NCBI GenBank assembly: GCA_947034895.1 | Contig: OX344765.1 | Coordinates: 23,937,001-24,001,000 of the forward strand | Direction of reading: 5' to 3' | DNA length: 64,000 bases | From: Rhytidiadelphus loreus | Taxonomy: Eukaryota; Streptophyta; Bryopsida; Hypnales; Hylocomiaceae | Shown here: in pieces, positions 62,496 to 64,000 of the stretch | Layout: the number at the start of each line of letters is the position of its first letter | How positions within the stretch are numbered: the first letter of the stretch is position 1 | Made by a program: the position numbers and the translations under genes | Notes under the pieces: model-generated | The model's input: only the letters and a program-made list of their open reading frames with translations | Databases searched by the model: none | Told to the model about the DNA's origin: nothing

Positions 62496-64000
62496 ATGAC
62501 CGGAAGTGAGTAGGAAGAGGAGACTGTGAAAGTATTGTTGAAACACGTCAGTCTGGTGATTCCGGAAGATGCAACATTGCGAGCGGATCTGCTGGAGGAC
62601 TTGAGCCAGCTGGGCTGCACCGGATTGCTGGAGAGACCATGGAATTTCAAGGACGAGGTGATGGTGAGGGAAGTATTACACCCACAGTCGAACGAGTGGA
62701 AGAAGACCATGCGAGTAGTTCCGAACAAATGGACCCAAGCGGTATGGCGGGAAGTTTACGGATTCACAAGGGGAGGAGAAGGGCCCACTTCAAGGACGGA
62801 CAAGTATGCGGTGGGTAAGTTTTTAAACCCTCCTCACCCTAAAGATGGGTATACCGTGAGTGAGTGCAAAGATGATCGGGAAAGGAGGGTGTTAGAATTC
62901 CTGGTCCCCATCCTTAGTCCGGATAGGGGTACTTGGTTAACTATTACTCTAGGCAACACGATTTTTGGTGCTCTGTCCGGAGACCGGAAAGTCGATTGGG
63001 GGATAGTTTTGCGGGATCATGTGGGAAAGCTTTGTAAGGCAGTAAGGAAAACAAAGCCGTCTAGTCTTTCTCCTTTCCTTTACCACATGTACCACGCGCA
63101 TGACTGCATGAGAGTAGAAGAAAGGCGTGAGTATAAGGTTCAGGAAAATAAGGCTAGCACACGATATGAAGGCAGACTCAGAAGAAGAAAATGTGGAGAG
63201 ACAGGAAGAGTCTTCCGGGGATTCCGGCAAGGATAAACCGGAACAGTCAAAAAGGGAGGAACGAGACCCAGTCTGGGGGAGTGATCCGCTTAAGAAGATC
63301 ATCAAGGACCTAAATCAGGTCAGGGAGGGTCATGAGAAAGAAAGAAGTACCATAGTCCAGGTGTGTAAATTGCTAGGTGACATCCCCGTGAGTCAATGTG
63401 AGGAACAAATCCGGAATCTCATTTAGGATGTTGAGAGTAGGGCCGGAAAAGCAAAAATCAATGTACTAATGGATGAGGTGATCACCTTGAAAAAGGAGTT
63501 GAATGAGAGGAGTCAAGAGAGTGATCAGGTGAGGAAAAACTCTATCCGGTCAAAGGAGATGCTCGACCGGATTGCAGAGTTTACTGCATATCCAGTTGAG
63601 ATACTAAACAAGGCCAAGCTCTTCGATGAAAAGGTTTTAGAAGGGAAGGAAAAATAGGGGACAAAGTTATTAATGTTCTAGTTACCTTCCATTTGCAACT
63701 GGAAGAATTACTTGTTCAGTTGAGGGATGTAGTGGGAGATAGCAGTCAGCCTCTGAAACCGGAATCGAAACCGGAATCGAAACCGGAAACCACAGCAAGA
63801 AAGGAGGGTACTCCCGCCAAACCTCCTTGATCGGATAGTCGGCATATGTCACCATTGGATCGGGATAAAACCGAAAAGTCTCCGGGAAGTGTGGAGGTTA
63901 CCACGCCAGCGAAAGGAAGTGCTATGCAAGAATCCGGTGCGGATCGGGTATCTACACCTGGATCTCAGACTCGCGGTCAGACCAAAGTCAAAGAAGGAAG
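62496..64000 (+). pseudogene. Retroelement Gag/ORF1-like polyprotein, decayed, runs off the window
   Basis: The frame starts at ATG 62496 (MTGSE), meets TAG 62511-62513, then is open to 63236. It contains a globular domain with RPWNFKDEV, KWTQAVWREVYGF, FLVPILSPDRGTWLTITLG and VDWGIVLRDHVGKLC, whose order recalls plant Athila-type ORF1/Gag proteins. A frame change near 63130-63170 leads to an acidic, coiled-coil-like Lys/Glu-rich stretch (63160-63657) with TAG at 63424-63426. A further frame carries a KPES tandem repeat (about 63758-63800), TGA at about 63829, and open low-complexity text to base 64000. No protease, reverse transcriptase or integrase lies inside the window. It probably bound retroelement RNA as a structural protein. 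Confidence 0.55.

Noticed and set aside
1..64000. CRISPR arrays, tRNA or rRNA genes, integrated virus
   Set aside because: No regularly spaced repeats, no cloverleaf or rRNA-like conserved text, and no viral capsid or polymerase frames were seen.

Overview
The window reads as nuclear DNA of a land plant or close streptophyte relative, most likely a non-seed plant; I cannot name the species. The reasons are a plant-type full-length ABCB transporter with 12 exons and short GT-AG introns, plant CACTA-type MITEs, a small secreted protein resembling the plant S-protein homologue (SPH) family, and very AT-rich, transposon-filled intergenic DNA. Only two genes look intact: the ABCB transporter (31001-37575, +) and the small secreted protein (39499-39969, +). 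Almost everything else recognisable is mobile DNA in various states of decay.

Layout. 1-4285: a piggyBac-type transposase frame with two in-frame stops and a probable right end at a TTAA. 4.3-21.4 kb: gene-free AT-rich DNA holding a 350-bp insertion flanked by 16-bp direct repeats, imperfect tandem repeats, a 297-bp inverted-repeat element, a C/T-rich tract and LTR-like remnants. 21.4-28.3 kb: a cluster of about 930-bp non-autonomous elements with TTAA flanks and CCCCTAAAGGACCA-type ends, which is piggyBac architecture. 31-37.6 kb: ABCB gene, with a MITE in intron 3. 38.0-38.4 kb: two tandem duplications. 39.5 kb: secreted protein. 40-46 kb: gene-free, with an LTR-like repeat. 46.2-48.5 kb (-) and 60.1-61.9 kb (+): two decayed copies of a Crypton-like (DUF3504-type) tyrosine recombinase. 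48.5-60 kb: gene-free with repeats and small unidentified coding remnants. 61.9 kb to the end: a decayed retroelement Gag-like/ORF1 region that runs off the window.

How the parts relate. A piggyBac-like transposase and a family of short TTAA-flanked elements share the window, so the first is a candidate source of activity for the second. The two recombinase copies share domain order and a Lys-x-x-Arg version of the box II motif. One copy has GT-AG introns and an extra C-terminal domain; the other was interrupted by a 194-bp CACTA MITE whose removal, with one copy of its 3-bp target duplication, reconnects the reading frame exactly. Most premature stops in the recombinase and retroelement frames are TAG where CAG would fit, as expected from deamination of methylated CHG sites in silenced plant transposons. 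The recombinase pair and the piggyBac family are the best candidates for something little described.
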